The notes under the pieces were generated by a model. The model had not been told where the DNA came from. It saw only the letters and a program-made list of their open reading frames with translations, and made no database searches. Both the position numbers and the translations under genes were made by a program. Positions 38,508 through 50,805 of a stretch of 64,000 nucleotides of DNA are shown piece by piece. This DNA comes from Prolixibacteraceae bacterium (GTDB lineage Bacteria > Bacteroidota > Bacteroidia > Bacteroidales > Prolixibacteraceae), in NCBI GenBank assembly GCA_028377305.1, contig JAONJW010000002.1:62001-126000 (forward strand), written 5' to 3'. Every line of letters starts with the position of its first letter. The first letter of the stretch is position 1.

Positions 38508-39371
38508 ATGTCGTATCGCCATCTTGATTTAGATCACCTCTGCGCTTTAGCTATCCAGGCAGCACAAAAAGCTGGAGCGTATATCGCAACCCATAGCTTC
38601 CAAGATATAGATGTAGAGTATAAAAGTGTAGGAACCTCCGTTGCATCTTCTGTATTTACTGAAGTCGATATGCAAAGTCAGAAGATTATAATTGATATGC
38701 TTTCTGCCTCATGCGACCTGTATGATATAGGGATGTTAGCCGAAGAGTCGGCAGAGGATACGGACCGTTTGGCGAAAGAGCTATTTTGGGCTATTGATCC
38801 ACTAGATGGTTCTTTACCATTCATTCAACAGACTGCCGGTTTTGCTGTATCCATTGCGTTGGTAACAAAAGGAGGAGAGGCAATTCTTGGGGTTGTATAT
38901 GATCCAGTACTATCTACAACTTATCATGCCATAAAGGGTAATGGAGTATTTCGAAATAATAGGCCCTTGGTTACACCTTCCATGGACTCTTCTACCTCGT
39001 TTCTAACATGGCATATGGACCGTTCTTTGTTGAAACAAAAGGAGATGGATGTTTGGAAAACAGAGCTAACCAAGATCGCAATGGATCTAGGGTATCAAGG
39101 TTTACGTATCGAATCTTCTACTGGCGCTGTTATGCATGCGATCGCAGTTGTAGAATCTTCTCATGCCATCTATCTTAAACCACCTAAAACCAAACAAGGG
39201 GGTGGATCGATTTGGGATTTTGCGGCGACCTCTATTATCGCAATGGAGGCGGGAGTTGAGGTCTGTAATTTTCAAAAAAGACCTTTAAACCTTAATGATT
39301 CAGAAACACACTTTATGAACAAACAAGGGATTATCTATTGTAATGTGTCCAAGATATTGGATTGTTTATAA
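38508..39371 (+). CDS. Inositol-monophosphatase-family phosphatase (CysQ-like)
   Basis: 287-residue magnesium-dependent phosphatase. The metal-binding Glu is in MLAEESAEDTD, the signature DPLDGSLPFIQ replaces the common DPxDGT, and the C-terminal GGSIWDFAATSIIAMEAGVEV supplies the third metal Asp. The family acts on inositol phosphates, fructose-1,6-bisphosphate or 3'-phosphoadenosine 5'-phosphate. The last would suit assimilatory sulfate metabolism (a CysH gene is 9 kb away), but the immediate neighbour is a small-molecule kinase, so the substrate is open. Tightly linked to the gene upstream. Confidence 0.85.
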   Translation: MSYRHLDLDHLCALAIQAAQKAGAYIATHSFQDIDVEYKSVGTSVASSVFTEVDMQSQKIIIDMLSASCDLYDIGMLAEESAEDTDRLAKELFWAIDPLDGSLPFIQQTAGFAVSIALVTKGGEAILGVVYDPVLSTTYHAIKGNGVFRNNRPLVTPSMDSSTSFLTWHMDRSLLKQKEMDVWKTELTKIAMDLGYQGLRIESSTGAVMHAIAVVESSHAIYLKPPKTKQGGGSIWDFAATSIIAMEAGVEVCNFQKRPLNLNDSETHFMNKQGIIYCNVSKILDCL

Positions 39372-39390
39372 TTGTAATACTGTTAGGGTA

Positions 39391-39445
39391 AAAAGATGTA
39401 TTTATCGTTAAAAGATATTAGCTTATTCTTGAGATAAATACATCT
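39391..39445 (-). terminator. Terminator of the acetyltransferase gene
   Basis: Perfect 13-bp inverted repeat AGATGTATTTATC (39394-39406) with GATAAATACATCT (39433-39445). Read on the minus strand the stem is followed by a T run (CTTTTTA), so it ends transcription of the gene at 39459-40091; on the plus side it has no T-tract. Confidence 0.75.
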
Positions 39446-39458
39446 ATAGTACTATAAC

Positions 39459-40091
39459 TTAAATCCACTTATCAAGTTCAGAAGTCTCTATCTCTTGTGT
39501 CAGAAATTTGATGTTCTTAGTTACCTTTTGGATATCCCAATTCCACCATTGTAACTCTAATAACTTTTGAATCGTATCCTCCGAAAACCTTTTCCTTATA
39601 AGCTGTGCGGGGTTTCCTCCAACAATATAGTATGGGGCAACATCTTTCGTTACGACGCTTTTTGATGCGATAATTGCACCATCTCCAATTGTTATTCCAG
39701 GCATAATAGTAACATCTGTTCCTATCCAAACATCGTTTCCAATCACCGTATCACCCTTAAAGGGGCTTTCAATAGAAGTTAGTTTTGAATCACTCCAGTC
39801 ACCACCAAAAATATAAAATGGATACGCAGAAACACCATCCATCTTATGGTTTGCTCCATTCATAATAAAGGATACGCCTGAGGCGATCATACAGAATTTA
39901 CCGATGATAAGCTTATCCCCAATAAAATCGAAGTGGTATTTCACATTCTTCTCGAAATTCGTTACATCTTCTTGATCATCATAATAAGTGTAATCACCGA
40001 CAAGGATATTTTTGTTTTGAATAATATTTTTAAGAAAACAGAGCTTCTTATAGTGTTCTAATGGAAAAGTGTTGTTTTTATTAGGTATCAT
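39459..40091 (-). CDS. Vat/CatB-type hexapeptide O-acetyltransferase
   Basis: 210-residue left-handed beta-helix acetyltransferase of the xenobiotic class that includes streptogramin A (Vat) and type B chloramphenicol acetyltransferases. The N-terminus (VGDYTYYDDQEDVTNFEKNV), the catalytic His82 in IMNGANHKMDG, the region AYPFYIFGGDW, the hexapeptide coils VIGNDVWIGTDVTIMPGITIGDG and the C-terminal LLELQWWNWDI all fit Vat proteins in order and length. It is probably a chromosomal homologue; activity towards streptogramins or chloramphenicol is not shown by sequence alone. It has its own terminator and no mobile element is adjacent. Confidence 0.85.
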   Translation of the reverse strand: MIPNKNNTFPLEHYKKLCFLKNIIQNKNILVGDYTYYDDQEDVTNFEKNVKYHFDFIGDKLIIGKFCMIASGVSFIMNGANHKMDGVSAYPFYIFGGDWSDSKLTSIESPFKGDTVIGNDVWIGTDVTIMPGITIGDGAIIASKSVVTKDVAPYYIVGGNPAQLIRKRFSEDTIQKLLELQWWNWDIQKVTKNIKFLTQEIETSELDKWI

Positions 40092-43661
<3,570 letters not shown>

Positions 43662-43677
43662 TCGGACTAACTTAAAT

Positions 43678-43741
43678 AACATGGAGATGTGATGCCATTC
43701 TACGTAAATTGTTATGTAGACCAGTACAACATCTCTATGTT
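43678..43741 (+). repeat. Long intercistronic hairpin
   Basis: Outer 13-bp stem AACATGGAGATGT (43678-43690) with ACATCTCTATGTT (43729-43741), one G-U, encloses a second stem of about nine pairs (TCTACGTAA with TTATGTAGA). There is no U-tract, so partial termination, mRNA protection or processing are possible. Confidence 0.65.
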
Positions 43742-43846
43742 ATGATATTGATCATAACTTACGATGCAATTAAGTATATAACCACACATACCATACTGAA
43801 AATAAACAAAACTACTAAGTGGTGACTTAGAAATAACAATAAACCG

Positions 43847-45271
43847 ATGAAGAATTTATTATACGGTGCGCTTGCACTAATGTTAGGTAGCGGCTGTGCT
43901 TCTCAACAAACTGAAGAGAAAAAAGAAACAGTTCCTAATGTGGTAATCATTTTTACCGACGATCAAGGATACCAAGACCTTGGCTGTTATGGTTCTGAAA
44001 ATATCATGACCCCTCATATCGATGAATTAGCAAACAATGGGATACGTTTTACTGATTTTTATGTGTCAAACTCAGTGTGTAGTCCTTCTAGAGCTTCTTT
44101 GTTGACAGGTAGATTCCCTGCACGCCATGGCGTAGGTGGAGCACTATTCCCAGGGGAATCCGGACTAACTCCGGACAACGTAATTTTGTCTGAGATCTTG
44201 AAACAAGAGGGCTATCGTACTGCTTGTTACGGGAAATGGCATCTAGGTGATGCCGATGCTGAGATGCCATTAAACCAGGGCTTTGATGAATATTTTGGTA
44301 TTCCTTATAGCAATGATATGTATATTGGGGTAAAACAACAGTTTGCGGATAATGTAAAGTTTAGAGATGGTTTTGATCTAGAAAAAGCCAAAGCGGATCA
44401 GGATACCGTAGCACATACTAAAAAATTCAAAGACTTCATTGATAAAGGTTTAAGTGGTAGATGTCCTCTTTTTGAAGGCAACAAAATTGTTGAGTATCCT
44501 TGTGATCAATCCACTTTAACCAAAAGATATTTCAAAAGAGCGATTGATTTCATAGACCAATCCAAGAGCAAGCCATTCTTCGTATATATAACACCAGCGA
44601 TGCCTCATGTGCCTCTTCATGCATCGGCAAGTTTTAAGGGGAAAAGCAAAGGGGGTGCCTATGGTGATGCCGTCGAAGAGATTGACTGGAATGTAGGTCA
44701 GTTGGTAAAGAACTTAAAAGAGAAAGGTCTTTATGATAACACGATAATCATTTTTGCTTCGGATAATGGACCTTGGTTAAAAATGGGTGATCAAGCAGGT
44801 CATGCAGGAGTTTTAAGAGATGGTAAAGGAAGTATTTTCGAGGGGGGAGTTCGTATACCTTGTATCATGAGTTGGCCAAATAAATGGGAGAAAGGAATCG
44901 TGAGTCATAACATCGTTTCTACTTACGATTTTGTTCCAACCATTGCTGCATATACACATGCCGATGTGAGTAAAATAACTTTAGATGGTCACGACCAATC
45001 AAAGCATTTAGAAGATGTGACGAAGAAAGTTGGAGACGACACTTTCGCTGTATTTAGAAGAGACGAACTTTCTGGAATCAGAATTGGTGATTGGAAATAT
45101 CTACGTTATGGAGGAAGTTATTATAAATGTAACAAAGAAGGCATTCCAAATAAACCTCTACTATTTAACTTGAAAGAGGACATCTCTGAAAAAGTCAATA
45201 GACTTGAAGACGAACCTCAAGTGGTGGCGAAAATGAAAAAGAAAATAGAAGAACTAGAAGCTACTTTCTAA
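43847..45271 (+). CDS. Sulfatase, lipoprotein, S1 family
   Basis: 474-residue arylsulfatase-family enzyme with an N-terminal lipoprotein-like signal (LLYGALALMLGSGC, Cys17). The formylglycine motif is Cys78 in VCSPSRASLLTGR, the exact C-x-P-S-R form needed for maturation. Metal ligands are in IFTDDQGYQDLGCYG, and the second metal Asp-Asn in FASDNGPW. Active-site GKWHLG and PHVPLH are also present. It probably removes sulfate esters from a galactan oligosaccharide together with the upstream beta-galactosidase. An anaerobic or aerobic maturase is not in the window. Confidence 0.93.
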   Translation: MKNLLYGALALMLGSGCASQQTEEKKETVPNVVIIFTDDQGYQDLGCYGSENIMTPHIDELANNGIRFTDFYVSNSVCSPSRASLLTGRFPARHGVGGALFPGESGLTPDNVILSEILKQEGYRTACYGKWHLGDADAEMPLNQGFDEYFGIPYSNDMYIGVKQQFADNVKFRDGFDLEKAKADQDTVAHTKKFKDFIDKGLSGRCPLFEGNKIVEYPCDQSTLTKRYFKRAIDFIDQSKSKPFFVYITPAMPHVPLHASASFKGKSKGGAYGDAVEEIDWNVGQLVKNLKEKGLYDNTIIIFASDNGPWLKMGDQAGHAGVLRDGKGSIFEGGVRIPCIMSWPNKWEKGIVSHNIVSTYDFVPTIAAYTHADVSKITLDGHDQSKHLEDVTKKVGDDTFAVFRRDELSGIRIGDWKYLRYGGSYYKCNKEGIPNKPLLFNLKEDISEKVNRLEDEPQVVAKMKKKIEELEATF

Positions 45272-45316
45272 AACCTTTCACGTTTTGATATTAATCTTCT
45301 ATTAAAGATAAAGAAA

Positions 45317-46741
45317 ATGAGTAGATTAAAACTTTTAGGACTAGGGTTATGTGGCTTGCTTGGATGGAATGTCCAAGCAAATTCACCCATAGACAATAAG
45401 GAGGAGAGACCTAATTTTATCATTCTTTTAGGTGATGATATTAGTTCTAACACTTTGGGGTGTTATGGCTCTCCAAACAAAGAAACAAGTCCAAATATTG
45501 ATAAAATGGCTTCCAAGGGAGTAATGTTTACCAATATGTTTGTGACAGAAGCAATTTGTGGACCTGCTCGTGCCGAACTATACACAGGAAAGCAGCCTTT
45601 TCGAAATGGTGTCTATGTCAATCACAGCCAAACCTACAAAGGAACTAGGAGTGTGGTGCACTACTTGTCAGATCTTGGCTATCGTGTAGCACTTTCTGGA
45701 AAAAAACATTTCAGCCCAAAGTCGGTTTATCCATTTGAGATGATCAAAGCACTACCAGAAAATTGTAATGCACGACATGTTGGGGTTGCTGATTGGACTA
45801 ACATTAAACAGTTTGTCCAGCGTGATGATAAAGAACCTTTCTGTCTATTCCTATGCTCTGTACATGCACACTCGCCATGGGATTCAGGTGATCCTTCTCC
45901 TTGGAAGATGAATGATCTAGTGCTTCCGAAGAATTTGGTAGATACACGAGAAACAAGAATGCAATTTCGTGAATATCTAGCCGAGGTGAAGCTTTTTGAT
46001 GATCAGGTGGGACGAGTGATGTCTATGATGAAAGATCTGAAGATCACAAAAAATACTGTTTTTATTGTTCTTGATGAGAACGGTACAGGAATGCCAACAG
46101 GAAAATGGTCGAGTTATGACTGGGGAGTAAGATCTGCTTGTGTAATGAAGTGGCCTAAGAAGTACAAGGTAAAGAAGCAAAAAGTGAATGCTTTGGCACA
46201 GTATTGTGATATTCTGCCAACATTAATTGAGGCAGCTGGTGGAGATCCTGCAACTGATTTGGATGGACAGAGTCTATTGCCTCTTTTGAAACAGCAGAAA
46301 TCGAAACATCGAGACTATGCCTATTTCACTTACAATAGTGGTCCTGTGGGGCCCTCTTACCCTATTCGTGCCATTACAGATGGAAAGTATAAGTTGATAA
46401 ACAATATGATGCCAGACACGCTATTTGGTGCATGGACTATCAATGGTTTTCAATTCGGGAAGGAAGACCCAATGTTGGATCGTCCTGAGCGACTAATGTA
46501 CTTATCTTGGTTACAAAAAGCGAAAAAAGATTCTACTGCAGCTTTCTTGGTAAAACGATTTAGAGATCGTCCCAGTTATGAACTATATAATCTTAATGAC
46601 GATCCTGCAGAATTAAATAATCTGATCGAAGATAGAAAGTTAAAGAGTAAAGTAAAGGAGCTTAAACAAGAATTGAAGCGTTGGGAGGTGTCTCAAGGCG
46701 ACTTGGGGGTTAAAGCCGAAGAGATAACACACCACCATTGA
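45317..46741 (+). CDS. Sulfatase, secreted, second of the pair
   Basis: 474-residue sulfatase starting 45 bp after the previous one, with a Sec signal (KLLGLGLCGLLGWNVQA). The maturation motif is Cys81 in AICGPARAELYTGK, the C-x-P-x-R variant with Ala before Arg, less usual than CSPSR. Metal-binding ILLGDDISSNTLGCYG and VLDENGTGMP are present. The latter has Glu-Asn in place of the usual Asp-Asn, which departs from the canonical metal site. Same length as its neighbour but clearly divergent in sequence, so it likely hits a different sulfate position. It ends the glycan locus at a terminator. Confidence 0.92.
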   Translation: MSRLKLLGLGLCGLLGWNVQANSPIDNKEERPNFIILLGDDISSNTLGCYGSPNKETSPNIDKMASKGVMFTNMFVTEAICGPARAELYTGKQPFRNGVYVNHSQTYKGTRSVVHYLSDLGYRVALSGKKHFSPKSVYPFEMIKALPENCNARHVGVADWTNIKQFVQRDDKEPFCLFLCSVHAHSPWDSGDPSPWKMNDLVLPKNLVDTRETRMQFREYLAEVKLFDDQVGRVMSMMKDLKITKNTVFIVLDENGTGMPTGKWSSYDWGVRSACVMKWPKKYKVKKQKVNALAQYCDILPTLIEAAGGDPATDLDGQSLLPLLKQQKSKHRDYAYFTYNSGPVGPSYPIRAITDGKYKLINNMMPDTLFGAWTINGFQFGKEDPMLDRPERLMYLSWLQKAKKDSTAAFLVKRFRDRPSYELYNLNDDPAELNNLIEDRKLKSKVKELKQELKRWEVSQGDLGVKAEEITHHH

Positions 46742-46777
46742 TTTCCTTGGTCGTTAACCTATATAAACTCAACTATA

Positions 46778-46814
46778 AGAAGGTCCCGCGTAATAATCCG
46801 TGGGGCCTTCTTTC
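46778..46814 (+). terminator. Terminator after the sulfatase genes
   Basis: Stem AGAAGGTCCC (46778-46787) with GGGGCCTTCT (46802-46811), ten pairs with one G-U, loop of fourteen, followed by TT. It lies between convergent genes and may be used from both sides. Confidence 0.75.
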
Positions 46815-46829
46815 ATTATAGGCTCACTG

Positions 46830-47798
46830 TTATTTTGTGGACACATTGCGATAACTAATCTTTGGAATAAAACGGTTCATCACTTTCTGAACAGCAAATG
46901 GAAAATAGATGAATAAGCTTAGTAATATCAAAGTCAGCTGTCCGTAAATAAAAAGAGTGTCCTTCTGAATTGAGATGTCTGACTCAAACACGATTGTCTC
47001 ATCCACCCATGTTGCTTCTATATCTTTGATGTATCGGTTGAAGATCCAGATGGACAGTATCGGTAGTGCGATACCCAGAGAAACAAAAGATCCCACGACC
47101 ACTACCAGCCAATGAGAAAAGAACTTTCTAGCTTTAGATCTAGTGTGAATATTAAATCGGTTATATTCAATATGAATCATCCATCGCAAGGTAATGGCAA
47201 ATATATAGGCTAAAAACAGAAAGGTAAGGAGAAAAGTTAGGGCTATCTGTGCAGTGGATGGCTCTGTGTAGAATATTGTTACTACTGGGTTAGGGTCCAT
47301 TATTACGAAGAAAGAGGGCACCACAAAAAAAACAAAAGCTGGTGCAACAAGATAGTAAAGAAGGAGGTTTCTTGCCTTCCCTTTAAAAATGAATTTTTGC
47401 CCTCCTAAACTACAATGGTTCAAAAGATAGGATAATTTTCTCTTTAGATACAACGGAAAGAGCCAAAAACAAGTTACAACAGACAACACAAAGAGTAATC
47501 CTGTTTTGACAATAAGTGTCGTAATCTTTCCCTGAGATTGGATCGCTTCTCCCCGTACTTTAATTCCTCGAAATATATCTGTTTGTAGTGCATAAGGAAT
47601 GGTAATGGCACTAAGACATAGGTTTATAAATATCATAAGAGTAAACAAAGCCCAAGGAGCTGAGAGTCTATCAAATTCGTAGCTGTCGACATTAAATGCA
47701 ATACCAATACAGACTATGTTTATGCCTAGTTGTATGAAGAAGGTTTTTATCGATCGTTGAACCTGTATATCTGAAGAGAAATAGTTTTTCATTATCAA
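46830..47798 (-). CDS. DUF898 (YjgN-like) membrane protein, copy 1
   Basis: 322-residue polytopic inner-membrane protein with about six hydrophobic helices. The DUF898 pattern is seen: a transmembrane hairpin, then WLFPLYLKRKLSYLLNHCSLGGQKFIFKGKA, where a Tyr/Leu helix leads into the conserved Gly-x-x-Phe-x-Phe-x-Gly strand, repeated more weakly in the second half (RWMIHIEYNRFNIHTRSKAR). The family has no known biochemical function. It is the most downstream of three tandem paralogues on this strand, 91 bp after the middle copy. It keeps the charged C-terminal RFIPKISYRNVSTK that all three share. Confidence 0.8.
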   Translation of the reverse strand: MIMKNYFSSDIQVQRSIKTFFIQLGINIVCIGIAFNVDSYEFDRLSAPWALFTLMIFINLCLSAITIPYALQTDIFRGIKVRGEAIQSQGKITTLIVKTGLLFVLSVVTCFWLFPLYLKRKLSYLLNHCSLGGQKFIFKGKARNLLLYYLVAPAFVFFVVPSFFVIMDPNPVVTIFYTEPSTAQIALTFLLTFLFLAYIFAITLRWMIHIEYNRFNIHTRSKARKFFSHWLVVVVGSFVSLGIALPILSIWIFNRYIKDIEATWVDETIVFESDISIQKDTLFIYGQLTLILLSLFIYFPFAVQKVMNRFIPKISYRNVSTK

Positions 47799-47889
47799 TG
47801 TATCTTTAAGATGATTGCTGAAGCCTCGTCTATCACTGAATTAGCTGCTTTTAGCTTATCCTCGAACGATAGCGTGTTTTATCTGTCGT

Positions 47890-48876
47890 TTAGAATGAGT
47901 TCGAACTGGATATTCTCTTAAAACCAATTTGGGAGACCATTCGATTCAGAACCCTTTGCTTTGCAATCGGGAAGTAGACCCATAGTGTGAGAATGCACAG
48001 GATCATCTGTCCAACGGCAAATACTCCCTCTTTATAGATGGACATATTGGAATGAAAAATAATGGTTGTCTCTGTTGAGGTGGCCTCCATATCTTCAATA
48101 TAACGGTTTATAATCCATATTTTCATCACTGGAAACAGTAGCCCTATAGTCACACATGAGACCACGATCACAGCGATCCATGGAAGGAAAAACTTCATCG
48201 CATTGGATCGACTATGTAGGTGATACCTCTTATATCGGATGTTGATCCCCCATTTGCAGGTGACCGACAATAGATAAGCCATCAAGAATATGGTGAGAAG
48301 GACAGCCGAAGGAGCAACTAATGTTGGCGGCAGAACAGTTAAGATAGAACTGTGTGTCGCAGGTACCCATTCATGTAGGATCTCAGGAAAAATATAATAT
48401 ATAAATAGAGGGATCACAAGATAGTACAACGTTAGCATTCGTGAACTGCCTCGAAATGAGACTCTATGACCTCTAAAAGTGCTTTGGTTGATTTGATAAC
48501 TTAGCCTTGCCTTCAAATAGAACGGAAAGAGCCATAAATAGGAAAGCAATGATAGTAGTAGAGTCAAGAATGTTCTTCCAATATAACGTCTCAGTTTGCC
48601 ATGAAACGCAATGGGTTCCCCCTGAATATTAACTCCCTTTGTGGTCTCTTTATAGATATAAAAGGGGATGATATTGCCCCCAATAAGCATGATAATTAAT
48701 AGAGCTAGGGCGCATATTGCTGCAACAGTAAAAGTGTGAGCAAAGGTGTAGACTCCATGATCAAACTGAGTCACTGTGGACAACCAATAAATAGGAGCAA
48801 ATGCGGCTAACCATAGAAGTAAAATGGCAACAGTGGTTCGTTTAAATCTGATATTACTAGAGAAGGTGTGTTTCAT
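47890..48876 (-). CDS. DUF898 (YjgN-like) membrane protein, copy 2
   Basis: 328 residues, same architecture as its neighbours: N-terminal two helices, the landmark WLFPFYLKARLSYQINQSTFRGHRVSFRGSSR, a central pair of helices, a second weaker half KWGINIRYKRYHLHSRSNAMKF, and a C-terminal pair ending NRMVSQIGFKRIS. The C-terminal half carries the EDMEATSTETTIIF segment also found in both paralogues. Divergence is spread evenly over the length, arguing for old duplications under continued selection. No function is assigned. Confidence 0.8.
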   Translation of the reverse strand: MKHTFSSNIRFKRTTVAILLLWLAAFAPIYWLSTVTQFDHGVYTFAHTFTVAAICALALLIIMLIGGNIIPFYIYKETTKGVNIQGEPIAFHGKLRRYIGRTFLTLLLSLLSYLWLFPFYLKARLSYQINQSTFRGHRVSFRGSSRMLTLYYLVIPLFIYYIFPEILHEWVPATHSSILTVLPPTLVAPSAVLLTIFLMAYLLSVTCKWGINIRYKRYHLHSRSNAMKFFLPWIAVIVVSCVTIGLLFPVMKIWIINRYIEDMEATSTETTIIFHSNMSIYKEGVFAVGQMILCILTLWVYFPIAKQRVLNRMVSQIGFKRISSSNSF

Positions 48877-48990
48877 TTCAAATGAATAATTTAAGTATCT
48901 ATTGTCTCTTTCTCATTGAAGAGCCTTTAAGCACGAATAAGGTGTATAATAAAGCCTTGGCAATAAAATAAATAAGGCGTTTGCAAATCT

Positions 48991-49941
48991 TTAGAACCTT
49001 TCATAAGCAATTTTAGGTATCATTCGATTCGAAACCTTTTTAATTGCAAATGGTAGGTAGATATAGAGAGTACAGATCGTAAGGAGTATCTGTCCCAACA
49101 TAAATAGTCCATCCGATTGTAGATCAAATGAAGTGGAAAATTTGATTACTTCCGTTTCTCGAGTCGCTTCTAGGTCATGGGTGTACTTATCCCAAATCCA
49201 AATTGTCATAAAAGGAAGTCCAATTCCGAAAGTGATGGTAGAAGCAGCTATTACGGCAATCCAAGGTAAGATGTAACCACTGGTACCTGACGTTAGCTGA
49301 ATATTATAACCTTGGTATTCGACGTTTGCATACCAATGCATCACCAATGCTATGAATGCTCCTGTTAGTGTTAAAGATAGAAGGTAGATCACTAAGAGAG
49401 TAGAGAAATCTGGCACTAACTTAACTTCGTTAGATGAATTTAAATAGATTGAGTAGAGAAAAAAGAACCCTAGGAATAATATAAAGCCAGGAATATAGTA
49501 TTTGGCTAATCTTTTAGCACTTCCTCTAAATCGAAAGCTTTTCCCTCTATAGGTGATGTTATCTATTATGTAACCACATGTTTTCTTTAAATAGAGTGGA
49601 AGTAATGCATTATAGGAGATTATGGACAAAAAGGTGTACCCTGTCAAAATGCCAACATACGAACTTACTTTTCCATGAAATTTTAGTGGTTCGTCATCGA
49701 TAATAACTCCCTGGAGAATATCGGTTTTAAGATAATAAGGTAAGGTCAATATGGTCAAGAAAGTAGTGAAGAAGGCCCATAAACCTAACACGATTAAGAT
49801 GATTTTTATTAATATGTTGCCTCCTGTTATGTTAGTAATTGTCGGGGAAATACTGTAGATTAATGCATATCCAATAACGATACTAATAACCGCTCTTGAG
49901 GTGCGTTTTGTACATACGTTTGCACTTAAATGATTTTTCAT
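48991..49941 (-). CDS. DUF898 (YjgN-like) membrane protein, copy 3
   Basis: 316 residues, the first-transcribed copy of the triplet. Landmarks are ALLPLYLKKTCGYIIDNITYRGKSFRFRGSAKRLAKYY, then HWYANVEYQGYNIQLTSGTSG and the end NRMIPKIAYERF. The shared HDLEATRETEVIKFSTSFDLQSDGLFMLGQILL lies before the final helix. It is the most divergent of the three in the first 60 residues. A 114-bp gap separates it from copy 2, so the three may be one transcript or have separate promoters. Confidence 0.8.
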   Translation of the reverse strand: MKNHLSANVCTKRTSRAVISIVIGYALIYSISPTITNITGGNILIKIILIVLGLWAFFTTFLTILTLPYYLKTDILQGVIIDDEPLKFHGKVSSYVGILTGYTFLSIISYNALLPLYLKKTCGYIIDNITYRGKSFRFRGSAKRLAKYYIPGFILFLGFFFLYSIYLNSSNEVKLVPDFSTLLVIYLLSLTLTGAFIALVMHWYANVEYQGYNIQLTSGTSGYILPWIAVIAASTITFGIGLPFMTIWIWDKYTHDLEATRETEVIKFSTSFDLQSDGLFMLGQILLTICTLYIYLPFAIKKVSNRMIPKIAYERF

Positions 49942-50051
49942 TGAGGAATCTTATGTAATTTAATATGTCAAATATATATAAAAAACATATAAATATAACA
50001 TCCCCTAAGCTCAGGTTATAGAGGTGATGAGCATGTTGGGGGTATGCCAGA

Positions 50052-50082
50052 AGAGGCTGCACTTAGTAACAAGACAGCCTCT
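50052..50082 (-). terminator. Possible terminator after the carbonic anhydrase gene
   Basis: Perfect 8-bp stem AGAGGCTG (50052-50059) with CAGCCTCT (50075-50082). No T-run follows on the minus strand beyond TTCT, so termination here is weak or Rho-assisted. Confidence 0.4.
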
Positions 50083-50171
50083 AAAAGGATAAAATGAAGA
50101 ATACTGATATCTTTAGCCCAAACGAATTCTATATGAAAAAGAATATTCTACAGGATAATTAACTATGGGGA

Positions 50172-50741
50172 TTATATCTTTTTCAACTTTCCAGATGCAG
50201 GATCGTAAACCAATCCTACAAACTCTAAGGCACTATTATCTTCTTTTGCTTTCTGAGCAATAGGGTGTTTTGTTAGTTTAGCTAATTGATTTTTTGTATG
50301 TGCTTCGATCAACTCTTCATGCGTAGGGTTGACCTTTTGTAGTGACTGGAGTTCATTATGTATGGGAGCAATCCACTTGTTAATATATGGAGTGAAATTA
50401 TCCCCTGAAAGTGCTGCTTTTACTCCTCCACAGTCATAATGACCACACACGACTACTAGTTTTACCTTTAGATAAAAAAGAGCATATTCCAAAACTGAGT
50501 TCAAGCTCTCATCTTCTTTCTCAACCACATTGGCTATATTTCTATGAACAAAGATCGATCCAGGTTTAGATTCCGTAATCAATCCAGGAGGAACACGGCT
50601 ATCTGCACACCCAATCCATAGTACTTGGGGCGATTGGCCCTTCCCATTCTCCTCTAAAACAGAAGCACTATGCTCTTTCATATCCAAAGCCCAAGTCTCA
50701 TTATTATGTAGAATTCCATTAAGAATATTCAAATTTTCCAT
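50172..50741 (-). CDS. Beta-class carbonic anhydrase
   Basis: 189-residue zinc enzyme interconverting CO2 and bicarbonate. Zinc ligands are the Cys of WIGCADSRVPPG and the His and Cys of VVCGHYDCGGV; the Asp-Arg dyad follows the first Cys. Start is the ATG at 50741 (ENLNILNGILHNNETW); a GTG at 50780 would add 13 residues and is less likely. The gene follows a SulP transporter by 64 bp on the same strand, a pairing that suggests bicarbonate import coupled to CO2/bicarbonate interconversion. Confidence 0.93.
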   Translation of the reverse strand: MENLNILNGILHNNETWALDMKEHSASVLEENGKGQSPQVLWIGCADSRVPPGLITESKPGSIFVHRNIANVVEKEDESLNSVLEYALFYLKVKLVVVCGHYDCGGVKAALSGDNFTPYINKWIAPIHNELQSLQKVNPTHEELIEAHTKNQLAKLTKHPIAQKAKEDNSALEFVGLVYDPASGKLKKI

Positions 50742-50805
50742 ATAGTATTTTTTCTTTTCGAGTAACACGTTTTTATACACTCATATTTCTGCTCTTCGGG
50801 AATGA

